From NCBI GenBank assembly GCA_028673005.1, contig CM054116.1, positions 78,380,572 to 78,444,571 on the forward strand: a stretch of 64,000 bases of DNA, read 5' to 3'. This DNA comes from Tanypteryx hageni (lineage: Eukaryota; Arthropoda; Insecta; Odonata; Petaluridae). Under the pieces are notes generated by a model, which worked only from the letters and a program-made list of their open reading frames with translations, was not told the origin of the DNA and made no database searches. The number at the start of each line of letters is the position of its first letter. Within the stretch, counting starts at the first letter, position 1. Shown here piece by piece: positions 1 through 11,688 of the stretch. Both the position numbers and the translations under genes were made by a program.

Positions 1-185
1 GATTAATGATTTTTGAGTTAGAGCACCCACAAAATTCCGATCACGGACACATACAGACATCATCGAGAAAATAATCAAAACGTGTTCTGGGGACCTTAAA
101 ACGTGTATTTCCGTTGAAATCTCGAATTCGATGTTTTCATGAAAAAATAATTTCTCTATACTTCGTATATGGAGAAAGTAAAAAT
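1..185 (+). repeat. Interspersed repeat R1, 3' part, cut by the window start
   Basis: This stretch is recognisably repeated at 29650-29830 (same orientation) and 38236-38590 (reverse orientation). Shared landmarks are a block around AAACGTGT followed by CCGTTGAAATC, and a terminal hairpin-like end of the form ACTTTCTC-spacer-GAGAAAGTA. No open reading frame accompanies it. It may be the 3' end of a SINE, LINE or non-autonomous DNA element; the class is not decided by what is visible. Confidence 0.6.
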
Positions 186-226
186 CATTATAATAAAATT
201 ACTGTGTCTAATCATCAACTATTTAA

Positions 227-731
227 ATATTTTGGTATTAACGAAGCTCCACCCGTCGTCCTGGGGGCGAGATATGGAACTACATGGCGCTGAATGTGGC
301 ACGATTAGGAATTACGTGGAGGTAACGTGGTAACGTTAAGATTTTGGCAGCGGAATTTGTGGTGTCGTTTTATTTAGATGAACGCTTTCCTAATCGAGGG
401 GGAATACTGCGAATGTGAGGAGGAACCAAAAGATTTCTACCAACCTACCCAACCCGGTGAGGACGTGTAAAATGTTCCTACAGGAATTCGTGGTGTCGTT
501 TTATTTAGATGAACGCTTCCCTACCTGAGGGGGAACACTATGAACGTGAGGAACCAAAAGACTTCCACCAACCTACCCAACGCGTAAAATGCTTCTTCAT
601 GTTCAAATTTCCCTTCCCTGGCCCACGTAATTTCTAATCTCGCCACTTTCAGCGCCCTGTAGGTCCATATCTCCATATCTCGCCCCACAGAGATGCACTA
701 CAGAGGTGGAGCATCGATAATACCAAAGTAT
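227..731. mobile_element. Foldback/MITE-like element with long inverted arms and an internal direct repeat
   Basis: The outer arms (about 227-330 and 625-731) are inverted copies of each other. Both begin TTTGGTATTA and include a GGGCGAGATATGGA-like core, with scattered mismatches. Between them lie two direct copies of a unit of about 120 bp (about 352-479 and 480-598), each with GATGAACGCTT and AACCTACCCAAC landmarks. A third copy of the internal unit sits at about 31383-31525. No coding capacity is visible, so it is a non-autonomous element. Confidence 0.65.
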
Positions 732-739
732 CCAATATA

Positions 740-1905
740 GTTATTGGACTGCCTATACATAATGCTTATATCTATTTTCCAATTATAAGAATAGCACCCT
801 TATTTTTCAAAAGAACTTGAATGTCATTTGATTATTAAATATAAAAACTTTACTTATAAAGAGAGGGCAGAGGATTCAGCCCACAAAATTGTAATTGTGC
901 TGATGTACATTTCATATTCATTTTTCTATTCAAAGAAATTTTAAAGAAAAATTATTCTTGAGGAAATGTAAGAATAGATAATTATAATATAATAAGTATT
1001 ACAGTACATTACAATCCATGATTGGAGGCATCTACCTATCCTACTTTTCTTTTTATAATTAAGCAGTATTCTGAGAATATAAAAAATAATCCACAAGAGT
1101 GACTAGTTCGAGAGAAATAAATAATAAACTATTTCAATGCAATGCTCTCCACAAAGATAACAGATATGAGAAACAAAATTTTTTTTCCTGGTACTTAATT
1201 CAAGAGAGAATTATTGAGCACATTGTATGGCTGAAATAATTCAAGAATCCGCACTTAAAAATCACAAGTTTTTTGTAACCTTGCAGCTTTTGGAGTACCC
1301 AAGATTTCAAATTTTCAATGGCTTATTCTTTAATCCTGGTACTTAAATTAAGAGATGGTCAACCTCATGTATGCATACCATACATGGTATGTCTATTATG
1401 AGAAGCATGCCATATTACCAGAAGATGAATCTAATCTACATATGGGACGTTGAGACATGAACAAATACTCCTCTTAGAATGTCTTGTTTGAAGATTTTTG
1501 TTGCTTGATTTAGGATTTCAGTAGCATCTGATAAGATCAAACTCCACTTGGGAAGATTGCATACCTACTAAATTTTTAATATTTCTGCCTCAATTGGAAA
1601 AATATGCTTCATCCAACACTTGCAAGCAGAATTTGTATAATGAATTTGATTGAAAATAACTTTGAATGCATAATGAAAGACAACCATCTTATTTCCCCAT
1701 TACATATGGAATCTCCACTAATAAATCAAGGTATCAGAAGCATCATCAGCTACATACCTGATAATCGTGCACACAGATGTAATCTGCTCAACCATATAGA
1801 GGCAATTTTCACATTTATATCATTACTACATTTTTTTACTTAAATCAGAATATTTTATATCAATGAGTACAAACATTTGAGTTACATGTGAATCCCTTTA
1901 AAGTA
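740..1905. other. Non-genic AT-rich stretch
   Basis: No exon-like frame, RNA gene or clear repeat boundary was recognised here. The short open frame at 1604-1843 has no family resemblance and is taken as chance. Confidence 0.5.
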
Positions 1906-1908
1906 AAT

Positions 1909-2084
1909 TTTTTCCTCTGGATCACTACACAATTTAAATATATTACATTCATTACTAATCTTGTGCTTAAAATAAAATAATTATGTACTAAAACATTTTT
2001 TCCTCTGGATCACTACACAATTTAAATATATTACATTCATTACTAATCTTGTGCTTAAAATAAAATAATTATGTACTAAAACAT
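1909..2084. repeat. Two-copy perfect tandem duplication, 88-bp unit
   Basis: The block beginning TTTCCTCTGGATC at 1911 recurs at 1999 and runs on without visible differences to AACATT at about 2084. The two copies appear identical, which points to a recent local duplication. Confidence 0.9.
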
Positions 2085-2832
2085 TGTCAGCATGAATAAT
2101 GCTGTGTATTTTCTGTAAGAAAACATTCCTGTTAATTCTTTTCCTTACTAACATTACAATCCATAATAAGGCAATGATTTAAATTGATCTGATGATTCTT
2201 GGATGAGCCATTTCATAAAACTTATTATGGTAGGGATGATATTTTGTCATTAGGATATCTCTGTCTTATGATGGCGCATAGCAACATAAAGGCATTGATT
2301 ATTCAAGCAATGATTACTGAGGAAATTCAAAAATGTTTGAAACTTTTGACGGATTTCAATATACTTCACTGGCAACTACAATTAACTATAGAATTAGTTA
2401 TTAATAATAATAATTTATTTACCCTAAGATCATGCAGTAAAATTCACTTTTGATATAGAAAATGACAGAACAAGAAAAATTACCATGTTTCTGTGCATAT
2501 AAAACGACTTTTTCCCAGAAAAATGACCTCCAAAATCAGCCTGCATATTATATGCTGAAGGTAAGATTATTACTGTTCTCAATACTGACACTAACAAGGA
2601 CACTCATCCCCAAAATGGAATAATTGGCAGTCATTTGTCACTTAAACAATAAAATATACATTATTAATAATTAATAGTGAACATTTTGTTAATATATACA
2701 GTAATGCCTTATGCAACGTGAATTCCAAAGATGCATTTTCATTATTATGCTTTAATACCTACATGTCCGCTCACAGTGATTACAATTTCAGTGCTTTTGC
2801 GATGATTTAGTTCCTAATGAGCCTGTTGAATA

Positions 2833-3021
2833 GTGTGTGTGTGTGTGTGTAATTTAAGGCGAATCAGCCTCTTGGGCTATTATCGCCATAATATGCACTT
2901 TTAACCACAACCCATTTGTGGCAAACTAACCATAGCACCAGACACACAATAAATATATAAATAAATTAATAAATAAATAGATAAAACAGATAGATAAATA
3001 GATAAAACAGATAAATAAATG
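2833..3021. repeat. GT microsatellite and nearby GATA/AAATA simple repeat
   Basis: A (GT)n run occupies 2833-2850. From about 2939 to 3021 the sequence is an irregular array of AAATA and GATA units. Both are low-complexity DNA; an open frame on the minus strand across them is an artefact of the repeat. Confidence 0.85.
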
Positions 3022-3317
3022 AAGTTAAAAACAGATGATAAGAGATTGTATAAGGGTCTCTCCCAATCTGTAGAATAAAACATCAGCAAGACTGTATAAG
3101 GGTCTCCTGACATGTATAAAATTTTTCCCTGCACTAGGAGCTATTATGCCCATAAAATATAAAACCTTTAAAAATGGATAGAGAAAGGATCTTTCTTCCT
3201 CTTATCCCATTGTGTTGAATAGTGTGATTTATGCCACGGAACAGTAGAATTCACGCAGATGCCATAAATATTTTATATGTATCTAGGATAAATAACGTTA
3301 CGTGTATTGAGATCCCA

Positions 3318-3570
3318 ATGGCTACAAAAGTGAAAAGATATGCCTATGCTATTAGTTATAAGCTTCAGGCAATTCAATATGCAAAAAATTTACAGAAACT
3401 GAGTAGCACCAAGTAATTTTGGTACACCTCCCACAGAAAAAATGATTCGTGAATGGAGAAAACAAGGAAAAACTGAAGCTGATGGAATAAGAGAAACCTA
3501 GTTTTTGTAAGGTTGGTCTTAAATGGCCACAACTAGAGGAGGAAGTAATGAATAGTAGAGCAGAAGAAGT
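3318..3570 (+). pseudogene. Fossil of a pogo-type transposase N-terminal region
   Basis: Three short frames read in succession give a plausible transposase DNA-binding region. First comes an ATG-led piece with SYKLQAIQYAKN, then, after a frameshift near 3414, EKMIREWRKQGK, then, after another, KWPQLEEEV. This order (KLxxxxYA, then REWRKQ, then a WPxLEEE block) is what pogo/Tigger-class and related transposases show at their N-terminus. Stops and frameshifts make it non-functional. It runs directly into the left end of the Tigger element at about 3571, suggesting either nesting or a related element. The family is inferred from motif order only. Confidence 0.5.
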
Positions 3571-5517
3571 TCGGCAGCGTCCGCTTAACAAAGAGGTTAT
3601 GTTCCTTGAGAAGCATTTGATCAGCCAATGTTTGATAAGCGAACAATAGAAATACATGTTATAAAGGAGGTTGTGTTCCCAGACATCAAAATTTATGTAC
3701 AAAAAGACTGTTTTAAGCTATTTTAACAATAAAAAACAGCACTATATCAATTATTATGCATATAAAGTCATGTAGAATAATATTAGAGTAGTTATAACAT
3801 TTAAAAAAATACATAGCATGTTTAAAAAAAGGTGAACTGATATTGTACATTTCTTACCTTCAAATTCTTGGCATCTTTCTTAAAGGACACTATAGATTTT
3901 AGGATGCGGAAGGGGGGTTTATTGAAGGAATGTTGAGGGACTTATGGAGGTCTTTCCAGGGGACTTAGAGGTAGATATCTAAGGAGATTAAGAGAAAGAT
4001 CTCTGAGATTCGGCAGGAGACTTCTGGGGAGATTGGACAGGAGTCCCAGGGCTATCAACTGAACTTTCAGGTAATGCAGGCACTGGTGGTGGGTCTGCTT
4101 CATTCTTAAAGAATGCCTCTAGGATTGTCAGCTGTGCTGCCTTCTTCTTGCTGGTGTACAGTTCCCTATAAGAAGTTAAGACCTTTCTGATAACAGATGC
4201 AACTCCAGAACTGTGTTACACATTAGGGTCCAAATCCTGCATATGCTGCAAAACTACTTCAAACTCTCCCAGCAACTTTAGGTCAATCCACGGTCTTTGT
4301 ATGAGTAGGAGGGACAGTGCTCTCAGCTTAATTGATTCCATGTTGTCCTTTGCTTCCGTAGAAGTTGCAATTCCTCCAAGCTCAATTCATCTTCATGAGA
4401 ATCCAGCATTGAAACAACTTCTTCAATGATCGTCTCAGGAATCTCCTCAAAGTCCTGGAAGTCTGAGACAAATTGGGGACAAAGTTTCCTCCATGCTTCA
4501 TCCATGGTTGACTCCTTTGTCTTTCCAGCAGCTGCCAATGTTTCTCACTGCATGAAGGACATTTTAATCCTTCCAGAACAGCTTGAGGCATAGGGTCTCA
4601 TCTTTGTCAGTAGCAGCTATGGCCTGAGCCATAATCTTCCTGACATAATAGTTGCAATCACGGTTTGATCCATAGGTTGCAATAGGGAGGTAATGTTCTG
4701 AGGCAAAAACACCATTCTAAAATTTTTCATGCAAGTCTGTTAACAAGGACGAATGACCTGGAGCATTGTGAAGCAAGAACAATGCCTTGAAATCCAAATC
4801 CTGTCGAGAACAGTAGCCACCTTTCTCGACAATATCAGCCAGCTGTTTTGGAAAATCACCTGCTGCCACAGCATCTGCATTGGCAGCTTCGACTGTCACT
4901 TTAATATTATGGAGCTTCAAACAAATTTTGAACCTTCTGAACCACCCCAACTGGCTCCATAAGGTTCCACTTCACCCGAATTTGATTTTTTAATTCATTA
5001 TGCAAAGCCCTAGCTTATGCCTGAACCACAGATGAGCTTAGAGGAACATGCTTTTCCACTTGATCATCAATCCCCAATATAAGTAGGTGTTCCATTTCCT
5101 CCATATTTGGCCTAGCTTTAGTGGAAGACACCATTTTATTTAAATCACCCTCACTACTTTACATGCTCCATAATTATCTTCATGTCTTTTATTATGGTAC
5201 CAATGGTTGACCAATTAAGGTCCAACGAACAAATTTAATTTCTCATCAAATGAAAGCCTGTGTCTTTTAGCACTTTTATCACTTGATTCTCCTGCATCCT
5301 TAGAATTATCTTCCATCTTATCAGCCATTTCAATCACAAATAAGGGCTAAAATGTCCAAAATATATCGAACACCAAATATTAGATGCAAACACAATGGCA
5401 ACTAGCTGAAACAGACTGAGTGAAGCTGCATAATTCCAAGTCCAAGCCAATCGAGCATGTTCGACCACACGTTTGAACATTCGATATTCTGTATGTTCGA
5501 TCAGCGGACATTGCCTG
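3571..5517 (-). mobile_element. Defective Tigger (pogo superfamily, Tc1/mariner class) element
   Basis: The right end on the minus strand begins CAGGCAATGTCCGCT next to a TA dinucleotide (5518-5519). The left end at about 3571 carries a related GGCAGCGTCCGCT. Between them, on the minus strand, lies a broken Tigger transposase. The inverted ends are imperfect and a TA is not visible on the left, so the left boundary is approximate. Confidence 0.6.
3890..5328 (-). pseudogene. Broken Tigger transposase
   Basis: From an ATG at 5328 the minus strand reads a charged leader and a KRHRLSFDEKL segment, as expected at the start of a Tigger DNA-binding domain. After a stop, further pieces follow in family order: STIGTIIKDMK, an EEMEHLLILGIDDQVEK-like helix-turn-helix block, GWFRRFK with LHNIKVTVEAA, then LLHNAPGHSS of the second catalytic block, a LPQN-TSLLQPMDQ stretch, and a C-terminal part around WRKLCPQFVSDF. 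The centre, between the GGY segment and the HNAPGH block, is missing, so the first catalytic aspartate region is deleted. HNAPGH replaces the usual DNAPGH, so the second catalytic aspartate also appears lost. Several stops and frameshifts confirm a dead copy. Confidence 0.75.
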
Positions 5518-5519
5518 TA

Positions 5520-6055
5520 TTGCTGTATCGATCAAAATCATTAAAAAGTTACAGAAGAAAAAGGACTAGTTGAGCATACGTATCATTATTACATATGCAT
5601 TCCATTTATTATTTATCCCATTATATAGATATATCATCTTGAACTTAAGTTTAAGTAAGTACTATCGGTAAAGGGTATCTATATGTGCGACACACTCCAA
5701 TAGCTTTAATTAATACAACTGCCGAGTGCACGCAGGGCACATTTAGCTATACAAGTCTCAAAGCAATTATTTGTTTTAGGTCATCCCTATTTATTTTATT
5801 ATTTAAGTTTATCTAAATGTTATATTTAACTGTTATCACACCGGAATATTTTCTCTAAATGTTTCCAGATATGAACGTAATCATGGCTGGAAATGATACA
5901 TGACATGGCTCTCCGTCAATGCCTTGGTGAACCAAATACTTTTTTTCCTGAAAAATCTTCTAAAAATCCAGGGTGCATCTTATACTCCGGTAGATTTTAT
6001 AAGCTGCAAAATATGATAGTTACAAAAAAGCAAATAGGTAAATGTTGGAAAATTG
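5520..6055. other. Non-genic stretch with a possible transposon end
   Basis: No gene was recognised. A short motif near 5938-5993 (CTGAAAAATCTTC, then GGGTGCATCTTATACTC) resembles one at about 2500-2565 in the same orientation. It may mark the end of a DNA transposon family, but no second terminus was found. Confidence 0.35.
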
Positions 6056-6059
6056 ATGT

Positions 6060-6510
6060 TACATACATTTGACATTAGTAAAATTCACAAAAACAAATAG
6101 TTCTCATTTAAATACATTAAGACTGTCAGTATTCTAAATAGAGATGAGCAGTTTATTATACAATTTAATGCCCATGACTTTGGGTCCCAAATGATCAGCC
6201 TTAAAACATTAAAAACATGTAGATCATCAGCTGTACACATGAGGTAGCTATAAACCATTGAATTTTGCTCAATATTAGATGTTTCTCTTAGTGAATAAAA
6301 TTAAAATATAAATCAAAGGGACTCAAAGAAGTCCTAATTGTGTAAATATCAGACAACAGCTGGAGTAAAAGCTACTTCCCATAATTACACTAGCAATTTT
6401 TTTTTAATCAGGAATATTTCCTTTAGACGAGCAGAGGAACCCCAGAAAATGATTCCATATTTTACAATGGAGTAGAAGTGAGGAAAATAGACCATTTTCA
6501 GGATGTGAAT
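6060..6510 (-). pseudogene. LINE reverse transcriptase C-terminal fossil (jockey-like)
   Basis: The minus strand from about 6510 downwards reads YFPHFYSIVKYGIIFWG followed by SSARLKEIF. This is the familiar segment after the reverse transcriptase thumb of jockey-like LINEs (Y-F-x-S-I-x-x-Y-G-I-x-F-W-G). Continuing through frameshifts, pieces such as DDLHVFNVLR appear where these proteins carry an R/D-D-L-H segment. Stops are frequent, so this is an old fragment. Confidence 0.5.
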
Positions 6511-7843
6511 ACTTCTGTTCTTAAGAACAGAGCCGAGGTAAAAAACAGAATTAAGCTTTTTGGACGGATGATCAATCTGACAACTCTAACTAAGATGGAG
6601 ATATGTGTGCAATTGCACGAGATGCATGGTGCTATGAAATAAATGTTGCATTACAACAAACTACAAGAGGTTATGCTTAATATCTCATTTACCATAAGCT
6701 CAACTGCTTTTTCTAGTGCAACAAAGTGTATTTTTGTACAAGTTATTTGGGCAAAAATAACTAAAAAAAGACGTTTTATGTTTATGAAAATAAATAAATA
6801 ACATCAAAGACCAGAGAAATGCAGTTCTTTCTTCAGTCATAAAATATCACGGTAACATAAACACTGAGTTGTAGGTTTAGTATGCTTCAAAATGCATATT
6901 CAATTGTATACTAAAACCAGAGTAGCTGTTAAGATGGGAAAGTCTAACACATACATATTTCCAAATGATATAGGTTAGAACTTAAATGGTAAATTAAAAC
7001 TTTTATAACAAAAATATTCAGGTAGACTTTTACTGCTGCAAGCATTAACTATTACAAATAAAACTATGTAGCAGTTTAGAATCAGAAAAAAGTTATTAGT
7101 TACAGATCCTGAGCAATATACTATTTGCATATTTAAACAAATTATTGTAACAAATTTCAAAGTTTATGGTATGTTAATTTCACTAATTCACACCCTCTGA
7201 CTGCAGCACACATTGCTTGTTTACTCAAGTCCATAAAATGCAGTGCAATTTCCTTTCAACAACAAAACATGCTGAGTAATGATGCTGACACAAGGGGTAA
7301 TGATAAGTATGGCGTCCACATTATGTGCTATAATCTCACTAAGTCTTCGTATTCCTTTGTTTGCGCGTGTAATACACTAGTTCCTATATTTTCACACTTG
7401 TGTACAATACTGTAATTAAAACATGGCCCAAAAGCATAAAGCAAGTGAAATGAGCACCAAGAAATGTGTGGGATGACCAAATAGAGTTCATTCTTCCACT
7501 AACCCAATGCTTTACCTTAAGATTATGTAAGAAACTGCTTTCTTAGGAATATAATCCCCACAAATATGGAAGGATTGCAGTATTTACTTTCCATCTTGCA
7601 GGATATTAGCCAATGTCAATCCACTAACAATAACATTAATCTAATACGTGCATTTCACCTTCAGTAGCATATGAAGTTAGTTGAAAGTCATAAATGCTTC
7701 AATAAAAAATTAATTAGGTTAATAAATAACAGGCTGTTTTACCACCAGCACATTTCTGCTTTGACAATAAGGCATTAATTTTATTGATTTATTATGTCAA
7801 CTTATTATTGCTTTTATCTTAGATTTACAATATCACTAAAAAC
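6511..7843. other. Non-genic AT-rich stretch
   Basis: No exon, RNA gene or bounded repeat was recognised. The open frame at 6975-7160 on the minus strand shows no family resemblance. Confidence 0.5.
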
Positions 7844-8114
7844 CAGTAGCGGATCCAAGGGAGGGGTGATAGGGGCGATCGCCCTCCCCTTGGAGGACCC
7901 CATTGCCCTCCACTGGGTGCATTCTTAAATTCATTCTGCGCAACATTCATTGTTTCTACACCGAAGATTAAGTCTGTATGACAAGGGAAAGAAAGATTCT
8001 GATGGGGGTAGGGATTTTTAAAATGTATGGTTGTCGGCAGAGGAGGAATCAAGATGGGGGAGGGGTAAGTGGGGCGATCGCCCCCTCCTTGGGAAGGTTC
8101 TGGATTCGCCCCTG
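7844..8114. mobile_element. hAT-type MITE, 271 bp, perfect 8-bp target duplication
   Basis: The left end CAGTAGCGGATCCA and the right end TGGATTCGCCCCTG form imperfect terminal inverted repeats. The 8 bases outside each end (CTAAAAAC at 7836-7843 and 8115-8122) are identical, as expected for hAT insertion. Subterminal GGGGCGATCGCC blocks are also inverted. A related copy lies at 28394-28649 and a more decayed one at about 42641-42857. Confidence 0.9.
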
Positions 8115-8537
8115 CTAAAAACTCATAAGCAGCAGCATTTAAAAGGCATTGATTCCTTGCCTCACTTTTACATTTATATACTTTGTGAGCATTATAACCA
8201 AAATACAGCCACTATTGCCCAGTAGTATCATTGGGCTATACATTTCCAATACCTGAAATTCCTCCAATAAAAATATACTGTTGCTACCAATTTCTCCCAA
8301 AAAAATAATATTGAACTACAGCAGCTCCCAACGAAATATTTAACTTATTTAAAATTCGAAATCATGTTAAAAATAGTATACAGCAATCTGAAGAAATTCA
8401 AATAGCCCACCTGAAAATTTACCCAACACTAACAAGTAATAAATTACAAATGCAAAAATTTTATCTTTGCTTCACTTTCCAAATTTTCTTATACAATGAT
8501 CAAGCACTTCAATTATTGGTCAAATAGCATCAATCAA

Positions 8538-9431
8538 TGGGTCAGGTCAATAAAAAATAAGCAAATGCTTATGCATAAGATTTCTATCACTTTTTAAACA
8601 AGGGTTGATTTGGGATGAAAAAAATAGCATTTGCTTTTGCTAGAAAGAATACGCATTTTCTTATTTTTTAGGATTTTTCGTAAGCATTTGCTTAAAATTG
8701 TGAATAAAACCGAGCTTTTGCTTAATGCTTGAAGCATATGGTTAAACTTTTTCAAGTGATGTAAAGGGCTTTCTAAGATATTTCTAAGTACTCTATTTTC
8801 ATAATAATTGATCCTAAATATAAATATTGCAGTTTATGGTGACACGAAAGGTTAAAAAATAGGAGAAAAGTTTCAAAAACCAACGATTATAAAACTTTAT
8901 ATCGTTTCTTTGAAGAAAATGTTAAGTATATTTCATTCAAACCTGTCGCTGGGAGAATATCAAGAGATAGGTGGCGGAGCACTGTCTTCCAAACAGAAGA
9001 TAGAAATATTTTTAAGGACTTAAGTGATCCCAGATTTCAAATAGGAGTCGAGGAAGAGCACTACATACAATGCACAACTGTATGACAGTAAAATTTGTGG
9101 CCTCCAAAATCACTATAAAAGCAAATGACTGGATAAAATTACTATAACTAATTGAATAAAAATGCACCCACGATTTGTGATATTATCAAATTCAGTTATA
9201 AAAAAAGTTCTTTTTAAAAAATATTACCCAATATATTTATGGTTTTGGTTTGAAACTGTAAAACTTCTAAAGGTAAACGAAAACATGTGAGGGAAGAGTT
9301 GCAAACAGCTTCCGTGGAGGTTAAGCATTTGCTAAAAACTGAGTTGCAAATACTTATGTGCAAAAGCAAACTTTTATTCACTTTTATTCACTCACAAATG
9401 CTTTTGCTTAATTTTTATTCACTCGACCCAA
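8538..9431. mobile_element. Non-autonomous DNA transposon with long inverted ends
   Basis: The left end (TGGGTCAGGTCAATAAAAA, then AAGCAAATGCTT) and the inverted right end (TGGGTCGAGTGAATAAAAA, then AAGCAAAAGCATTT) match over roughly 35 bp. Further AAGCATTTGCTT-like copies occur near both ends (8560-8760 and 9270-9420). No transposase frame was found inside. Class is unresolved. Confidence 0.6.
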
Positions 9432-9925
9432 TATGTAGTATTGATCTCATTCAACTTTTTAATAAATCTACTTGACCATCAAAAACGAGAAATGAATCAA
9501 AAGGTTAAAAATAACCATTAATTAGATTAGAACTCTCTAGAGTTGCCTTAACAAGGGTGACAAAAACTGATAGCACACTTGATTCTAAATAGCACACAGA
9601 TAAAAAAATTAATTTCATGTGTGCACAACGTAAAGCCTCTTATTGTGTTCCCTCTTAATGAATATTATATTAATACGAGATATAACAATCACACCTAAAT
9701 ATATTTAATGCAGGGTGAATAATCCAAATAAAATTAAACGTGCAATATCAACTGTTACTTTTTAATTAAACCATTCTTGGTACATATACAAAGGCCAACG
9801 TTTGATGTATTTAATTTCAAATTTAAAAAATTTCCAAATTTTCAAACAAAGAAAATCAAACAGCATGCGTCAAAATTAAGAAATTCATAATAAATTCAAT
9901 AAATCTTTCAAATTACGAATTGAAA

Positions 9926-9931
9926 CACTTT
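9926..9931 (-). terminator. Candidate polyadenylation signal for RpS30
   Basis: A minus-strand ATTAAA variant signal lies about 85 bp beyond the RpS30 stop codon, near 9926-9931. No canonical AATAAA was seen between the stop and this point. This is inferred from motif and distance only. Confidence 0.35.
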
Positions 9932-10014
9932 TAATAATGATCAAATTTATATCATCAAAGTTTGGCACCTCACACGCAGTCCAATTATCTTGTAATTAGA
10001 ACACATTCTTCGAT

Positions 10015-10928
10015 TTAGGAGTTTGCATTGGGTCCACGTCTACGACCAAATCCTTGCACAATGTTCACAAATCGCCTGTTATACTGGATACGTCGCTTGG
10101 CACGGCCAGTCTTCTTCTTTTTCTTTTCTTGCTTCTCCACCTAATTCAAAGAAAGAAAATATATCATGGAAAACGCCTTCCAGTTGTAGTGACTAGGGAG
10201 AGCACACATTACCAGGCGCAGACTGTGCTCAATGATTATATATAGATATCAATTCAAATAGTTGCAAAAGGTCACTCACGCATTTGTAACAAAAAAGCAT
10301 CTTATTCTCCTAGTAATAAGTCATTAAAATATAATCGTTTCCACAATGCGGAAGACTAATAATAAATTTAAAAAAACCACGCTCGTCTACAATACGTGCA
10401 CAGAATGGACAAAAATGTAGGTACTTGCTACAAGTAACTACAAACTAACGTGCTCGGAATTTTACCTTTGGGGTTTGGTTCTTGACTTTTCCAGCACGAG
10501 CTAAGGAACCGTGAACCTTTCCTGAAATAATACAACAAACCGGTCACTGCAAGTGTTAATAACATCAGTTCTATTTTACAGATAACTCAAAAGGTCATAA
10601 CGTCACACGAATTTTATTAGCAATTCAAATAGCTTACCTCCTTTGAGTGGTACTGTTAAGTCGAGCATTGGAGACTGCAACTCCGACACTAACACTTCAT
10701 CTTCCAAGGGTTTTCCTTGGTTGTAGAAGCATAATTCGCAATTTTCCACATCGAGTCGGTCGATCACTTTATCCTATGAAAGGAAAATCCAAATTATTAA
10801 CAAATATTCACCGACTATTACATTATTTGACATGTTTCAGAAAACTTGGTTACCTTTATCTGAGCGATGGTTTCCGTCTCTTCACACTCGACAACGAGTG
10901 TCTCCAAACCACGTATTAAAAGCTGCAT
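10015..10928 (-). CDS. RpS30: Ubiquitin-like/40S ribosomal protein S30 fusion (FAU type)
   Basis: The four coding exons are 10928-10854, 10773-10638, 10521-10466 and 10140-10015, together 393 nt and 130 residues plus a TAA stop. All introns have GT-AG ends and phases agree. Residues 1-71 form a diverged ubiquitin-like domain (start [14 protein letters not shown]) ending in Gly-Gly at 70-71, where the fusion is normally cleaved. The 59 residues after it (from [13 protein letters not shown] to GPNANS, with the [12 protein letters not shown] basic stretch) match the usual S30 length and sequence. S30 is a small-subunit ribosomal protein acting in cytoplasmic translation. A 5' UTR exon (about 11306-11345) is spliced to 10939 just upstream of the ATG. 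Nus1 starts divergently about 0.34 kb beyond that exon. Family identity is very secure. Confidence 0.96.
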
Positions 10929-11305
10929 CTTGCCCAATTCTGACAAGCAAGACCAGTACATTACTTTGCAGTCAAGTGGGAAATTACATAACTCAAAGAT
11001 AAAGCACTAAATAAAATCACTCACAAATATTATAAAATACCGCTATTACAATCGATACGATTTACAACCACATAAATTGCCTTAAAAACAATAAATTCCA
11101 CAAAAACAAACACGTGTTATCAATGGCTACGAGCCATGAATCTGCATTAAATTAAATCTAAACCATTAAAAGCGTCACACATAAAATGAATAAAATATTG
11201 CATAGCTGAACTAGTATTTCCAACATTTTTAAAGAAAGAGCTTTAAAGTGTATCCAAATTTGAGGTTATCAACAATTCGAATAGAAAAGAGAGACTGAGA
11301 CTCAC

Positions 11306-11345
11306 CTCTGACAGCGTGGACAACCACAAGACACTAGAGGAAATG
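11306..11345 (-). other. RpS30: 5' UTR exon of RpS30
   Basis: On the minus strand a segment ends at 11306 with GTCAGAG and a GTGAGT donor. The acceptor TTGTCAG precedes 10939, leaving a short leader (AATTGGGCAAG) before the ATG at 10928. The pyrimidine-rich CATTTCCTCTAGTG near 11340 is compatible with the TCT-type initiator common on ribosomal protein genes, but the exact start site is inferred. Confidence 0.6.
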
Positions 11346-11688
11346 TACTTATTACTCCAAGATCAAATTAATGTCCGTGTTTTATATTACTCTTTAATTT
11401 ATCTAATTTTGTTTTTAAAACTATCTATAAAATTTCAATTTTATTTAAATTAATACATTTTTCTTGTTTTTGTTTGTTTTATTTTTATTTTGACTTTGTA
11501 AGTGGGAATAGAAGAGGATGAAGGGGCGAAGGTGGCTGTGAAAATGCTGTCGTACTCACTTGTAATCTGTGTTACACGTGTCGTAAGAATATGAATATAT
11601 TTTTTACCACTGCCGGAAAAACACATTTTAGAATTAAATTTTCGTCATAAACGGATTATGCGGAGGTGTTGACATTTTCAGCCTAACA
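11346..11688. promoter_or_regulatory. Candidate shared divergent promoter of RpS30 and Nus1
   Basis: Only about 340 bp separate the inferred RpS30 transcription start from the Nus1 ATG, and the genes point away from each other. No clear TATA box was identified for either direction. The function is inferred from the arrangement. Confidence 0.55.
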
